A DNA stretch of 64,000 bases from Pseudoxanthomonas beigongshangi. Lineage in GTDB: Bacteria > Pseudomonadota > Gammaproteobacteria > Xanthomonadales > Xanthomonadaceae. The stretch is from positions 1 through 64,000 of the forward strand of contig NZ_JADHDV010000019.1 of the NCBI RefSeq assembly GCF_016820515.1, in the 5' to 3' direction. A program made the position numbers and the translations under genes. Under the pieces are notes generated by a model, which was not told the origin of the DNA, ran no database searches, and saw only the letters and a list, made by a program, of their open reading frames with translations. The first letter of the stretch is position 1; the number at the start of each line of letters is the position of its first letter. Shown here piece after piece: positions 9,284-22,841 of this stretch.

Positions 9284-9311
9284 TCTGACCATTTCCCACA
9301 TGGATGGTTCG
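9284..9311 (-). promoter_or_regulatory. Sigma-E/AlgU-type promoter for the putative sRNA
   Basis: On the minus strand CGAACC (-35-like, 9311-9306) is followed after 16 nt by GTCAGA (9289-9284). This matches the sigma-E family pattern GGAACT-N15/17-GTCnnA or TCTGA with correct spacing, and puts the start near 9278-9280, at the base of the first hairpin. No convincing sigma-70 -35 exists at 17 nt. The Pseudomonas sRNA ErsA, also next to polA, is AlgU-dependent. Confidence 0.5.
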
Positions 9312-9360
9312 TGAAGATTCCCGTTAAGAATCCGTGGAATTAAGGCCGCATTCATTTTAT

Positions 9361-9376
9361 TGAACTGTCCAGTTCA
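9361..9376. repeat. Perfect inverted repeat between polA and the sRNA
   Basis: TGAACTG-tc-CAGTTCA, 7-bp arms around a 2-bp centre, in an AT-rich patch. The loop is too short for a terminator hairpin, so a dimeric-protein operator is more likely. It sits about 80 bp upstream of the predicted sRNA start. The rest of 9311-9462 shows no gene. Confidence 0.5.
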
Positions 9377-9462
9377 AAAATTGAATCGCACCCTGTTTCT
9401 ACATCCCGCGCGCAAGTTTCTGGTTGTCAACGGGTTTCCGGATTTAGACGTTCAAATCGGTC

Positions 9463-12225
9463 TCAGTGGGCCTGATCCCAGTCGTCGCCGACCCCGCTGT
9501 CGACCACCAGCGGAACGATGAGTTGCGCCGCCGCCGACATCCGCGCGCCGGCCTCGGCCACCAGCGTGGGCACGAAGTCGGCATCGGCCTCGAATACCAG
9601 TTCGTCGTGCACCTGCAGGATCATCAGCGCGCGTTCGCGATGCTCGGCCAGCCACGCGTCCACCGCGATCATCGCGCGCTTGATGATGTCCGCGGCCGTG
9701 CCCTGCATCGGCGCGTTGATCGCCGCGCGCTCGGCGCCTGCACGCTGTCCCTGGGTACCCTTGTTGATGTACTCCAGGTACAGCCGGCGGCCGAACACGG
9801 TCTCCACGTAGCCATGCTCGCGCGCCTGCTGGCGGGTGCGCTCCATGAAGTCGCGCACGCCCGGATAGCGGCTGAAGTACAGCGCGATGTAGTCCTGCGC
9901 CTCGCCGCGGCCGATGCCGAGCTGGCGGGCCAGGCCGAATGCGCTCATGCCGTACATCAGGCCGAAGTTGATCGCCTTGGCCGCGCGGCGCTCGTTGGAG
10001 GTCACGTCCTCCAGTTGCCGGCCGAACACTTCCGCCGCGGTCGCCTTGTGGATGTCGGCGCCCGATTCGAACGCGCGCACCAGGCCCGGATCCTCGGACA
10101 GGTGCGCCATGATCCGCAGCTCGATCTGCGAATAATCGCAGGCGATCAGCTTGCGCCCCGGCGGCGCCACGAACGCCTTGCGGATGCGGCGGCCGTCCTC
10201 GGTGCGGATCGGGATGTTCTGCAGGTTGGGATCGGTGGACGACAGCCGGCCGGTGGCCGCACCGGCCTGGTGATAGCTGGTGTGCACGCGGCCGGTGACC
10301 GGATTGACCATTTCCGGCAACTTGTCGGTGTAGGTGCTGCGCAGCTTGGCCAGCCCGCGGTACTCGAGGATCACGCGCGGCAGTTCGTGCTGGTCGGCGA
10401 TTGCCTCAAGCGCCTCCTCGTTGGTGCTGGGCTGCCCGGTCGGGGTCTTCAGCACCGCCGGCAGCTTGAGTTCGTCGAACAGCAGCGCCTGCAGCTGCTT
10501 GGGCGAATCCAGGTTGAAGCTGCGCCCGGCCAGTTCGGTGGCCTTCTGCTGGGCGGCCAGCATGCGCTTGGCCAGGTCCGCGCTCTGCCGGCGCAGTTCG
10601 TCGCCGTCGATGCGCACGCCATTGGCCTCGATGCGCGCCAGCACCGGCACCAGTGGCATCTCGATGTCGCGATATACGCGTTCCAGACCCGGCTCGGCGG
10701 CGAGTTTCGGCGCCATCACCCGGTGCAGGCGCAGGGTCACGTCGGCGTCCTCGGCGGCGTAGCGGGTGGCGTCGTCCAGCGCCACTTGCGAAAACAGGAT
10801 CTGCTTGGCGCCCTTGCCCGCGACCTGTTCGTACTTGATGGTGTCGTAGCCGAGGAAGCGCTTGGCCAGGCTGTCCATGTCGTGGCGGTTGCTGCCGGAG
10901 TTGTATACGAAGCTCTCCAGCATGGTGTCGTCGGCATAGCCGCCGACCTCCACGCCATGGCGGCGCAGCACGTGCAGATCGTACTTGCCGTGCTGGCCGA
11001 GCTTGCGCTTGCCGGGATCGGCGAACAACGGCGCCAGCCGGGCCAGGGTGGCGGCCTGGTCCAGTTGCACGGGCGCGCCCGGATAGACGTGCCCCAGCGG
11101 CAGGTAGGCCGCCTTGCCGGGTTCCACCGCGAAACTCATTCCGACCAGGTTGGCCTGCATCGCGTCCAGGCTGTCGGTCTCGGTGTCGAAGGCGAACTCG
11201 TCGGCCGCCGCCAGCCGGGCGATCCAGGCCTCGAGCTGGGCCTCGCTCAGGACCGTTTCGTATTCGCCGGGTGCGGACCACGCCGCATCGATCGGCGCGG
11301 CATCCGGCGCCGGCCCGGACACGAAACCGGTGCCGCGCGCGCGGCCGGGTTCCTTCTCCGCGACCGCGCCGGCGGCGGCGCCGCCGTCCAGTTCCTTCAA
11401 GGCCTGGTTGAAACCGTAGCGCGAATACAGCTCGCGCAGTTCGCCGACATCGCGATTGCGCAGCGCCAGCGTCTCCGGCCCGCCGGGCAGCGCCACATCG
11501 GTCTTGATGGTGACCAGTTCACGGTTCAGCGGTAGCCGCGGCAGCGCCGCGCGCAGGTTCTCGCCGATCTTGCCCTTGATGCCGTCGGCGCCGGCGACGA
11601 TCGCATCGAGCGTGCCGTATTCGCCCAGCCACTTGGCGGCGGTCTTGGGACCGCACTTCTCCACGCCGGGCACGTTGTCCACGGTATCGCCCATCAGGGC
11701 GAGGAAGTCGACGATCTGCTCCGGCCGCACGCCGAACTTCTCCATCACCGCCTCGGCCGAATCCATCCGGCTGCCGCTCATGGTGTTGACCAGCGCCACG
11801 CCCGGTCGCACCAATTGGGCGAAATCCTTGTCGCTGGTGGAAATGGTGACGTCGATGCCCTGCGCCGCGCCCTGCAGCGCCAGCGTGCCGATCACGTCGT
11901 CGGCCTCCACGCCTTCAACGCACAGCAGCGGAAAGCCCAGCGCCTCGACGATCCGGCGCATCGGTTCCACCTGCGCGCGCAGATCCTCGGGCATCGGCGG
12001 ACGGTTGGCCTTGTACTCGGGATACAGGGCGTCGCGGAAGGTCGGTCCGCTGGCATCCAGCACGAAGGCCACGTAGTCGGGCATTTCCTTGAGCGTGGCG
12101 CGCAGCATGTTGACCACACCGAACAGCGCGCCGGTCGGTTCGCCGGCGGTGTTGGTCAGGGGCGGCAGCGCATGGAACGCGCGGAACAGGTAGCTGGATC
12201 CGTCGATCAGGACTAGTCGTTTCAT
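9463..12225 (-). CDS. polA: DNA polymerase I
   Basis: 920 residues, close to the 928 of E. coli. Three domains are in order: N-terminal 5'-3' exonuclease (MKRLVLIDGSSYLFRAFHAL through the VEADDVIGT and SDKDFAQLV motifs), 3'-5' exonuclease with an intact acidic Exo I motif (FDTETDSL), and family A polymerase with motif A (DYSQIELRIMAHLS), motif B (RRAAKAINFGLMYG) and motif C (QVHDELVFE). It is thus expected to keep proofreading as well as primer removal and gap filling. It is transcribed away from a DUF2782 lipoprotein gene, a neighbour also seen in Pseudomonas, and towards the putative sRNA. Confidence 0.98.
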   Translation of the reverse strand: MKRLVLIDGSSYLFRAFHALPPLTNTAGEPTGALFGVVNMLRATLKEMPDYVAFVLDASGPTFRDALYPEYKANRPPMPEDLRAQVEPMRRIVEALGFPLLCVEGVEADDVIGTLALQGAAQGIDVTISTSDKDFAQLVRPGVALVNTMSGSRMDSAEAVMEKFGVRPEQIVDFLALMGDTVDNVPGVEKCGPKTAAKWLGEYGTLDAIVAGADGIKGKIGENLRAALPRLPLNRELVTIKTDVALPGGPETLALRNRDVGELRELYSRYGFNQALKELDGGAAAGAVAEKEPGRARGTGFVSGPAPDAAPIDAAWSAPGEYETVLSEAQLEAWIARLAAADEFAFDTETDSLDAMQANLVGMSFAVEPGKAAYLPLGHVYPGAPVQLDQAATLARLAPLFADPGKRKLGQHGKYDLHVLRRHGVEVGGYADDTMLESFVYNSGSNRHDMDSLAKRFLGYDTIKYEQVAGKGAKQILFSQVALDDATRYAAEDADVTLRLHRVMAPKLAAEPGLERVYRDIEMPLVPVLARIEANGVRIDGDELRRQSADLAKRMLAAQQKATELAGRSFNLDSPKQLQALLFDELKLPAVLKTPTGQPSTNEEALEAIADQHELPRVILEYRGLAKLRSTYTDKLPEMVNPVTGRVHTSYHQAGAATGRLSSTDPNLQNIPIRTEDGRRIRKAFVAPPGRKLIACDYSQIELRIMAHLSEDPGLVRAFESGADIHKATAAEVFGRQLEDVTSNERRAAKAINFGLMYGMSAFGLARQLGIGRGEAQDYIALYFSRYPGVRDFMERTRQQAREHGYVETVFGRRLYLEYINKGTQGQRAGAERAAINAPMQGTAADIIKRAMIAVDAWLAEHRERALMILQVHDELVFEADADFVPTLVAEAGARMSAAAQLIVPLVVDSGVGDDWDQAH

Positions 12226-12321
12226 GCGGCGATTCTACGCCCCGTCGCGGGCGCGGCGTCACGGCGCATTGGCGTCGTTTGGCGCATAATCCCCGAACCG
12301 GTCATTCCCGAGGAGTCCGCG

Positions 12322-12627
12322 ATGTCCCGCATGACGTTGGCACCCGCCGCGCTTGCCGTGTTGCTGCTGGCAGGTTGCGCGTCGATGGGCGGCGCCCAGG
12401 ACGATCCCGGCGTGGATCTGGCCGACGCCCAGGTCGCGGTCCGCACCGAAACCAATGGCGACGTGATCGAGGAATACCGCGTGGCCGGCCAGCTGCGCAT
12501 GGTCAAGGTCACCCCGGCGCGGGGTCCGGCCTATTACCTGATCGACGAAAACGGCGACGGCCGGCTGGACAAGAGCAAGGGCGAAGGCCCGGTATCGCCG
12601 GTGTACTGGAAGATCTACGGCTGGTGA
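12322..12627 (+). CDS. DUF2782 lipoprotein
   Basis: 101 residues with a lipoprotein signal (LLLAGCAS, lipobox Cys at about 19). The remainder fits DUF2782: VIEEYRVAGQLRMVKVTP, then PAYYLIDENGDGRLDKSKG. The acidic D-E-N-G-D-G run looks like an EF-hand-type loop and is typical of the family; calcium binding is untested. GAGGAG lies 7 nt before the ATG. Divergent from polA with 96 bp between them, where CATAAT at 12285-12290 could be a -10. The polA-DUF2782 pairing is conserved in pseudomonads and xanthomonads, but the role of this lipoprotein is unknown. Confidence 0.85.
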   Translation: MSRMTLAPAALAVLLLAGCASMGGAQDDPGVDLADAQVAVRTETNGDVIEEYRVAGQLRMVKVTPARGPAYYLIDENGDGRLDKSKGEGPVSPVYWKIYGW

Positions 12628-12768
12628 GTCGCGGTTTCGGTCGCGGATGGTGGTTTACCGGTTCGTGATGCCCTTGCTGCGACGGGAAAAGCCGCTTGGC
12701 TCCCAGGCGCGTGCCCCCTCCCGCCCTTCGGGCACCTTCCCCCCGCAAGTGGGGGAAGGAATCCATGT

Positions 12769-12868
12769 GCGCGGCCTGTGGCCGCGAGCCTTCCATTTCG
12801 CAGGGACCGGGGAGAGAAGGCCCATCCCTGTCGCGAGGCAGCGGAAAGCCCGCGGCCACAGGCCGCGC
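12769..12868. repeat. Long imperfect intergenic hairpin (18-bp perfect ends)
   Basis: The arms GCGCGGCCTGTGGCCGCG (12769-12786) and CGCGGCCACAGGCCGCGC (12851-12868) are exact reverse complements. Further pairing inside (TCGCAGGGA with TCCCTGTCG) extends the stem over about 100 nt. It lies between DUF2782 and the convergent uspA. The preceding bases 12715-12760 contain a C-run/G-run hairpin CTTCCCCCCGCAAGTGGGGG. No T-tract; probably a dispersed REP/MITE-like element. No gene is seen in 12628-12878. Confidence 0.6.
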
Positions 12869-12878
12869 GCGCTGCGGA

Positions 12879-13325
12879 TCAGCGCACCACCAGCACCGGC
12901 ACGTGGCTGTGGGTCAGCACTTCGTGGGTCTGGCTGCCGATCAGCAGGCGTCCCAGACCACGCCGGCCATGCGAGGCCATCACGATCAGATCCGCCTTCT
13001 GTTCGGTTGCCGCTTCGATGATGCCTTCGGCCGCGTAGCGATCGCGGATGTGCACCGGCGTGATTGCCAGGCCCCGCGCCCGCGCGTGCTCGGTGACCCC
13101 GTCGAAGATCCGCTGGGCGGCCTCGTCCTGGGCTTTCTGGTAGTCGGTGGAGAAGCGGTTGGCCGCGCCCCAGCCAAGGGCATCGTCAAAGCCGGTGACG
13201 ATGGGTTCGCTGACGGTCACCACGGCGACCTGCGCCTTGAGCTGGCTGGCCAGCACCAGCCCCTGCTCCACGCCCTTCATCGCCAGCTCCGAACCATCGG
13301 TCGCTATCAGGATGCGCTGATACAT
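12879..13325 (-). CDS. Universal stress protein (UspA family)
   Basis: 148 residues from MYQRILIATDGSELA. A single Usp domain: N-terminal ATDGS, and a C-terminal nucleotide loop MASHGRRGLGRLLIGSQT that follows the ATP-binding G-2x-G-9x-G-S pattern with Ala in place of the first Gly, ending in PVLVVR. Family members bind ATP and support survival under starvation, oxidative or low-oxygen stress. The ATG at 13325 is chosen because upstream residues are regulatory DNA. A perfect FNR/ANR box and a -10 element lie before it, so oxygen-limited induction is the best guess, as for Anr-controlled Usp proteins of Pseudomonas. It lies downstream of uvrD but behind its own promoter. Confidence 0.92.
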   Translation of the reverse strand: MYQRILIATDGSELAMKGVEQGLVLASQLKAQVAVVTVSEPIVTGFDDALGWGAANRFSTDYQKAQDEAAQRIFDGVTEHARARGLAITPVHIRDRYAAEGIIEAATEQKADLIVMASHGRRGLGRLLIGSQTHEVLTHSHVPVLVVR

Positions 13326-13356
13326 GGGGATACCTCCGTCGTCGTGGGGTGGAACC

Positions 13357-13398
13357 ATTACACGCCGGAATGCCTCGCCATGCCTTGATCGGAATCAA
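13357..13398 (-). promoter_or_regulatory. FNR/ANR-type promoter of the universal stress gene
   Basis: TTGATCGGAATCAA at 13385-13398 is a perfect TTGAT-N4-ATCAA site. On the minus strand TGTAAT (13362-13357) makes a -10 box. A start about 7 nt further on (near 13350) puts the centre of the site at -41.5, the class II activator position. The start codon is at 13325, leaving a short leader. Confidence 0.7.
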
Positions 13399-13408
13399 TC
13401 CGCGGGCG

Positions 13409-15586
<2,178 letters not shown>

Positions 15587-15631
15587 CGCGGCATTTTACA
15601 GGACGCCACGGTGGAAACCCCGTCGCGCCGC

Positions 15632-16279
15632 TCAGTGGGCGGCGGCGTGCTCGCGCTTGGGGGCAGCGGCACTCATCAATTTGTCGGTGTAGGCGATGCC
15701 GATCGCCGACAGGATGAAGGCGCCATGGATGATGGTCTGCCACATCACGCCGATGGAGGTGACCGAGGTGCACTTCACCGCGCCCAGGTCGTAGCCGGCC
15801 TTCAACGCGCTCGCGACGGTGGAGAGCGCGCTGACGTGGTCCTGCGACCCGCACAGCGGCAGGCCGAGCTCGCCGGCGCCGATGAAGGTCTTGAGCAGGT
15901 GGATGGAGGAGATGCCGATGATCGCCATCGCCAGCTTCACCTTCAGCACGCTGGCGTTGACGTGGCTCAGCCACTCCGGCTGGTCGGGATGGTTGTGCAG
16001 GCGCAGCCGCGACACGAAGGTCTCGTAGCCGCCGACGATCACCATCACCAGCAGGTTGGAGATCATCACCACGTCGATCAGGCCCAGCACCAGCAGCATG
16101 ATGCCTTGCTCGGTCAGGGTGTTGGCGCCGTGAATCAGGTGCCACAGCTCCTTCAGGAACAGGAACACGTAGACCGCCTGGGCCGCGATCAGGCCCAGGT
16201 ACAGCGGCAGCTGCAGCCAGCGGGAAGCGAAAATCAGGTTCGGCAGGAAACCAAGGCGCGCATTGGTCGGTTGCGACAT
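15632..16279 (-). CDS. yqhA: YqhA family (TIGR00645) membrane protein
   Basis: 215 residues from MSQPTNARLGFLPNLIF. Several hydrophobic helices, including LYLGLIAAQAVYVFLFL, IMLLVLGLIDVVMISNLLVM and a C-terminal one; the middle section VGGYETFVSRL and LSHVNASVLKVKLAMAIIGISS matches the YqhA/UPF0114 family. The function is unknown. One unusual trait is a central insert with two Cys (LPLCGSQDHVSAL, GAVKCTSVTS) that would face one side of the membrane between helices and could form a disulfide. The ATG at 16279 is preferred to 16339. It precedes uvrD by 45 bp on the same strand and may be co-transcribed. Confidence 0.88.
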   Translation of the reverse strand: MSQPTNARLGFLPNLIFASRWLQLPLYLGLIAAQAVYVFLFLKELWHLIHGANTLTEQGIMLLVLGLIDVVMISNLLVMVIVGGYETFVSRLRLHNHPDQPEWLSHVNASVLKVKLAMAIIGISSIHLLKTFIGAGELGLPLCGSQDHVSALSTVASALKAGYDLGAVKCTSVTSIGVMWQTIIHGAFILSAIGIAYTDKLMSAAAPKREHAAAH

Positions 16280-16389
16280 GGGGGTCGGATGCAGTGCTGG
16301 GAAAGGGCGCAGGTTACCGGTCCGATCCCCTGCTGCCAACCCGCGAGCGGCGTTACACTCGGCCCTTTCGTGCCCCGGGGTCCCCCGCG

Positions 16390-19343
<2,954 letters not shown>

Positions 19344-19347
19344 CGAC

Positions 19348-19791
19348 ATGAGCCAGATCCCCGTCCCGCCGCCGAACTGGTGGAGCCGCAACTGGAAGTG
19401 GTTCGTACCAACGCTGGTGGTGACGGGGATGGCCCTGGTCGCCGCCTTCATCCTGGCGATCATGAGTTTCGTGTTCAGCATGATGAAGTCGTCCGAGCCT
19501 TACCAGACCGGACTTTCACGCGCCCGCGCCGACGCCGCCGTGGTGGCGGCGCTGGGCGAACCGATCACGCCGGGCTATTTCGTCCAGGGCAACATCGACG
19601 GCAGCGCCGCGTCCGGCGAGGCGAACCTCGCCATCCCGCTCAAGGGCAGTCGCGGCGCGGCCACGCTGTACGTGGAAGCGAGCAAGCGGGCAGGCGAATG
19701 GCAGTACGAGACGCTGGTGGTGGCCCTGGACGGTGGCCAGCGGATCGATTTGCGGGATGAAGACGACGACGCCGGGGAATTCGGGCGCTGA
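19348..19791 (+). CDS. Coa1-like (cytochrome oxidase assembly factor family) membrane protein
   Basis: 147 residues. A cytosolic N-terminus rich in Pro, Trp and Lys is followed by one transmembrane helix at about residues 18-45 (LVVTGMALVAAFILAIMSF), then a soluble alpha/beta domain. Features shared with Coa1/Tim21-like bacterial proteins are SSEPYQTGLSRARADAAVVAALGEPI, G-Y-F-V-Q-G-N-I, and the late strand AATLYVEASKRAGEWQYETL. Coa1 helps cytochrome oxidase assembly in yeast; the bacterial relatives are common but uncharacterised, so the function is only suggested by family. It lies 4 nt after the peptidase stop. Confidence 0.72.
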   Translation: MSQIPVPPPNWWSRNWKWFVPTLVVTGMALVAAFILAIMSFVFSMMKSSEPYQTGLSRARADAAVVAALGEPITPGYFVQGNIDGSAASGEANLAIPLKGSRGAATLYVEASKRAGEWQYETLVVALDGGQRIDLRDEDDDAGEFGR

Positions 19792-19810
19792 GTCCGCACC
19801 GGCGCGCACC

Positions 19811-21511
19811 TCAGAAGCGGTAGTCCGCGCTTTTCAGCACCAGGCCGTCGACGTCCTTGTGCCACCACAGGATGACGGCGGCCCGCGGCGTCGTTGCCAG
19901 CGGGATCACACCGCCCGGCTCGCCTCCAAACAGCGCATTCCCGGATATTCCGACCTCGTCCAGAACCGTCGGCGCCAGCCAGCGCCCGACCGCCGGGTCA
20001 TAGCGATCCAGCACAATCTGGAAGCGCCCGTCGTCGCGCACGCGCCGCTGCGCAGGAGGCGGCGCCAACCGCCCGATCGACACCACCGCCCGGATATCGT
20101 CGACACGGAAGGTGCGCATCCGCCGGCGGTCGAGTTGGACGAATCCCTCCGGCAGCGTGAGCGGAGGCGTCGCGTCGGCACGCCATTCCCACGGCTCCGA
20201 CGTATCGGCGACCGCCGCGTAGTGCGCCAGCGCACCGACCGGATTCCATCCACCCGCCGCGTCGAATTCGGATCCGCCGATCACGAACAACCGCGCATCG
20301 TCCTCCAGCCAGCCGATGCGTACCGGCCACGGCGTGAGCGGCAGCGGATGCCACGTGCCCGCGGGTACGGGCAGCAGCGCGCCCGCCGTGCGGTCGCCTC
20401 GCTCCCAGCGGAGCGCTACGCCGCCCGACGGCGCGATTTCCAGATCGCTCAGTTCACCGCCGCAGCCGTCCTGCCGGCAGTCCGTCAGCCGCAGCGGTTG
20501 CGACCATCGCCGGTCCTGCGGAGCGCGGCGGGCGACGAAGACATCCCGGCCGATCGGCGGTGCGGTGACTTCACTCCAGGCAGCCCAGAACGTGCCGTCA
20601 GCGCCGCTCCGCAACCACGGCGTGCAGGCGATCGCGTTGGCGCAGCGCGCGAGCACCCGCGGCGTCTCCCAGCGCCCGTTGCGCACATCGAACCGGCTCG
20701 TCTTCAGTTCGTTGCGGATCCGCGCGGCCAGCAGGAAAGGACGGTCGACCACTTGATCGTTCCAGGCCACGGTCACGTTGCCATCGCCGTCCATGGCCGC
20801 GGCGGGCGGCGTGCTGACGCCAAACCCGTATCCTCCGGTCCGGCGCGGGTCCACCGGGATCGCCTCGCTCCAGCGCTCGCGGGCGGCGTCGAAACGCGCG
20901 GCCAGGAGCGCATGCCGCCGCTGGGGCGCGACGCTGCTGGACAAGGTCCGCACCGCGCGCGCCTGCGTGTCCGCGATCTCCGACCAGATCGCCGTCGCAT
21001 CTCCGTCCGGCGCGACCAGCAAAACCAGTTCGTGCACGTCCACCTGCAACGCCTTGTCCGCAGGGGTCACGCGCTGGACCGCTTGCCATGCCGCCTGCCC
21101 CGCGAGATGCCGCGCGACGAGGACGTGCCGTCCCGTCGAGGTGTCCTGCATCCAGGCCACGAACACCGTTCCCGCCGCATCCGCCGCCGCCTGCAGGTTG
21201 AAGGAACGCTGCCCGGGCGCCGTGGGTTCCGGACCGATGCGAACCGCCGCGCTCCACGCTCCTCGCGCGGCATCGCGGCGAGCGGCGTACACGGTCGCAC
21301 CCTCGATCCATGCCAGGGTGAGGCTGCCGTGCGCATCGGCCACCGCCTGCACGCCATCCAGGCGCTTCACCCGCGCGATCTCCGCGACAGGACTCGCTCC
21401 GGACCCGCGATCAGGCGCCGGCGTCATGCCTGCGCCCTGCATGCCGCGCCCACCCGCCGAAGCAGCGAACACGCAAGCCATGAACACCCATCCCGGCATC
21501 GTGCGAACCAT
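19811..21511 (-). CDS. Secreted propeller-like repeat protein, function unknown
   Basis: 566 residues from MVRTMPGWVFMACVFAASAG, a signal peptide; ATG 21553 is a longer alternative. At intervals of about 50 residues the sequence repeats a pattern of small residue-W followed by an acidic or polar residue (LAWIEGA, VAWMQDT, AIWSEIA, VAWNDQV, AAWSEV), each after a short D-A-x-G segment. This is the look of a beta-propeller such as BNR/sialidase-like repeats. A Cys-rich stretch (NAIACTPW, TDCRQDGCG) may hold disulfides. No sialidase catalytic residues were located, so no enzyme is claimed. It follows another secreted-protein gene by about 50 bp on the same strand. Confidence 0.7.
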   Translation of the reverse strand: MVRTMPGWVFMACVFAASAGGRGMQGAGMTPAPDRGSGASPVAEIARVKRLDGVQAVADAHGSLTLAWIEGATVYAARRDAARGAWSAAVRIGPEPTAPGQRSFNLQAAADAAGTVFVAWMQDTSTGRHVLVARHLAGQAAWQAVQRVTPADKALQVDVHELVLLVAPDGDATAIWSEIADTQARAVRTLSSSVAPQRRHALLAARFDAARERWSEAIPVDPRRTGGYGFGVSTPPAAAMDGDGNVTVAWNDQVVDRPFLLAARIRNELKTSRFDVRNGRWETPRVLARCANAIACTPWLRSGADGTFWAAWSEVTAPPIGRDVFVARRAPQDRRWSQPLRLTDCRQDGCGGELSDLEIAPSGGVALRWERGDRTAGALLPVPAGTWHPLPLTPWPVRIGWLEDDARLFVIGGSEFDAAGGWNPVGALAHYAAVADTSEPWEWRADATPPLTLPEGFVQLDRRRMRTFRVDDIRAVVSIGRLAPPPAQRRVRDDGRFQIVLDRYDPAVGRWLAPTVLDEVGISGNALFGGEPGGVIPLATTPRAAVILWWHKDVDGLVLKSADYRF

Positions 21512-21564
21512 CGTCCGTGCCTTGCCATACTGGCCTTCCGTCCTCGCACGCATCTTCCACCACC

Positions 21565-21987
21565 TCACCACCGGCAACCGTCGTCTCCGGAAACCTCGAT
21601 GCCGGGTACCCAGGAAAATTCCGTCCGCTTGCCGGTGCGTGCGTTCGTGTAGGCCATGGAGTGGATCTGTGCTCCCTGGCTGACCATCTCGTAGCGACCG
21701 TTGACCTTGCCCTCCAGCATCTCCTGCCAGGTGGTGGTGAACTGATACGGGCGGCCAGGCACCATTTCCTCCACTTCCTCGCTTTCGCGCACCAGCGGCA
21801 GGCTGTCGCGCGAACCCGCGTAGCGCACCGCGCCGCCCGACCAGGCGATCGCGGCGTCGTGATAGAGACGGAGCTCGAAGCGGACGGGACGCGCGCCTTC
21901 GGAGGTGAAACAGCGGATGTCGGTGCTGACCGCGCCCTGGGCGCTGCCCGCCATGCACAACGCGAGCGCTGGAAGAAGTTTTCTCAT
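21565..21987 (-). CDS. Hypothetical secreted protein
   Basis: 140 residues starting MRKLLPALALCMAGSAQGAV, a classical signal peptide. The mature part is small and mainly beta-like (VRFELRLYHDAAIAWSGGAVRY), with Cys near both ends (DIRCF and GDDGCRW) that could be disulfide-linked. I do not recognise a family. The ATG at 21987 is selected because it starts the signal peptide. The likely downstream partner is the propeller-like gene. Confidence 0.68.
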   Translation of the reverse strand: MRKLLPALALCMAGSAQGAVSTDIRCFTSEGARPVRFELRLYHDAAIAWSGGAVRYAGSRDSLPLVRESEEVEEMVPGRPYQFTTTWQEMLEGKVNGRYEMVSQGAQIHSMAYTNARTGKRTEFSWVPGIEVSGDDGCRW

Positions 21988-22132
21988 CGGAATCCTTGGG
22001 CCGGGGGCGATGCAGGATGCCAGCCCGGACGACATGGCGGGACAGCGTGCGGAGAGGCGAGCGTAGCCTTCGGGTGACAGCACGGGAATCGGAACCGTCC
22101 GAGCGTCCACGTCGTCCATGCGGGGTGATGCG

Positions 22133-22834
22133 TCATTCGCCCAACGGGCGGCAGGGAATCCCGAAATCGATGTGGTAATGCTCGTCATGGCGGACCCAGG
22201 CCTGCCCCGGCATGAAACGCACCTGCCGGCGGATGAAGTCGCCGCGGCGGGTGCGGTACAGGGCCGGGATCAGCGCCGGATCGAAGATGACCCGCTCCAT
22301 CGCGATGCCTTCGCGGCGGGCGGCGGCGTGCACCGCATGCAGGTGTTCGGCGATGGCTTCGTAGTCGATGCGTAGATTGCCATGACGGCCCTGGCGATCG
22401 AACTCGATGCCGTAGCCGAACTTGTTGTCCACGCGGGAAGGCAGCGGCACCGAGCGGCCGGATTCGTCGAGTATCGGCACCATGAAATCGACCGCCAGTC
22501 CGTTCTGGTGGGTGCGGTGCGGGCGAAAGGGTCCGCCCTGCGCCCAACCCGATTCGCCGTAGACGAACACGCGATCGGGCATCGATTTTTCCAGCGCACC
22601 GTAAGCGTGGGTGATCACCCGGACCACGCGCGAATGCGCATGGGTCCGGCCGAGGCGGACGCCCAGTCCGCTGTAAGGCTGGAAGTTGGCGCCGGAAACG
22701 GGGATCCGTGCCGCCTTCTCCAGGCGACCGTGGCCGGGCGTGCCGAAACAGACGCTGTCGGTGGCGAAACCGGCGGATGCGATGACGAGCGTGGCCAGTC
22801 CGGCCAGCAACGCCAGCCTTCCTGGCAGGCGCAT
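22133..22834 (-). CDS. Penicillin-insensitive murein endopeptidase (MepA-like, M74/LAS)
   Basis: 233 residues with a signal peptide (LALLAGLATLVIASAGFA). The zinc signature of the LAS peptidases is complete: H109-x6-D116 in HQNGLAVDF and H219-x-H221 in HYHIDFG. Block FGTPGHGRLEKAARIP and the G-Y-G-I-E-F segment resemble E. coli MepA, which hydrolyses D-Ala-meso-DAP cross-links of peptidoglycan in the periplasm. It is about 40 residues shorter than E. coli MepA (274). It begins 7 nt after the stop of the RcsF-like lipoprotein gene, so the two probably form an operon related to envelope maintenance. Confidence 0.88.
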   Translation of the reverse strand: MRLPGRLALLAGLATLVIASAGFATDSVCFGTPGHGRLEKAARIPVSGANFQPYSGLGVRLGRTHAHSRVVRVITHAYGALEKSMPDRVFVYGESGWAQGGPFRPHRTHQNGLAVDFMVPILDESGRSVPLPSRVDNKFGYGIEFDRQGRHGNLRIDYEAIAEHLHAVHAAARREGIAMERVIFDPALIPALYRTRRGDFIRRQVRFMPGQAWVRHDEHYHIDFGIPCRPLGE

Positions 22835-22841
22835 GCGGGAT

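Noticed and set aside
9361-9376. polA terminator
   Set aside because: A 2-nt loop cannot fold as an RNA hairpin and no T-run follows; the strong terminator is at 9148-9186.
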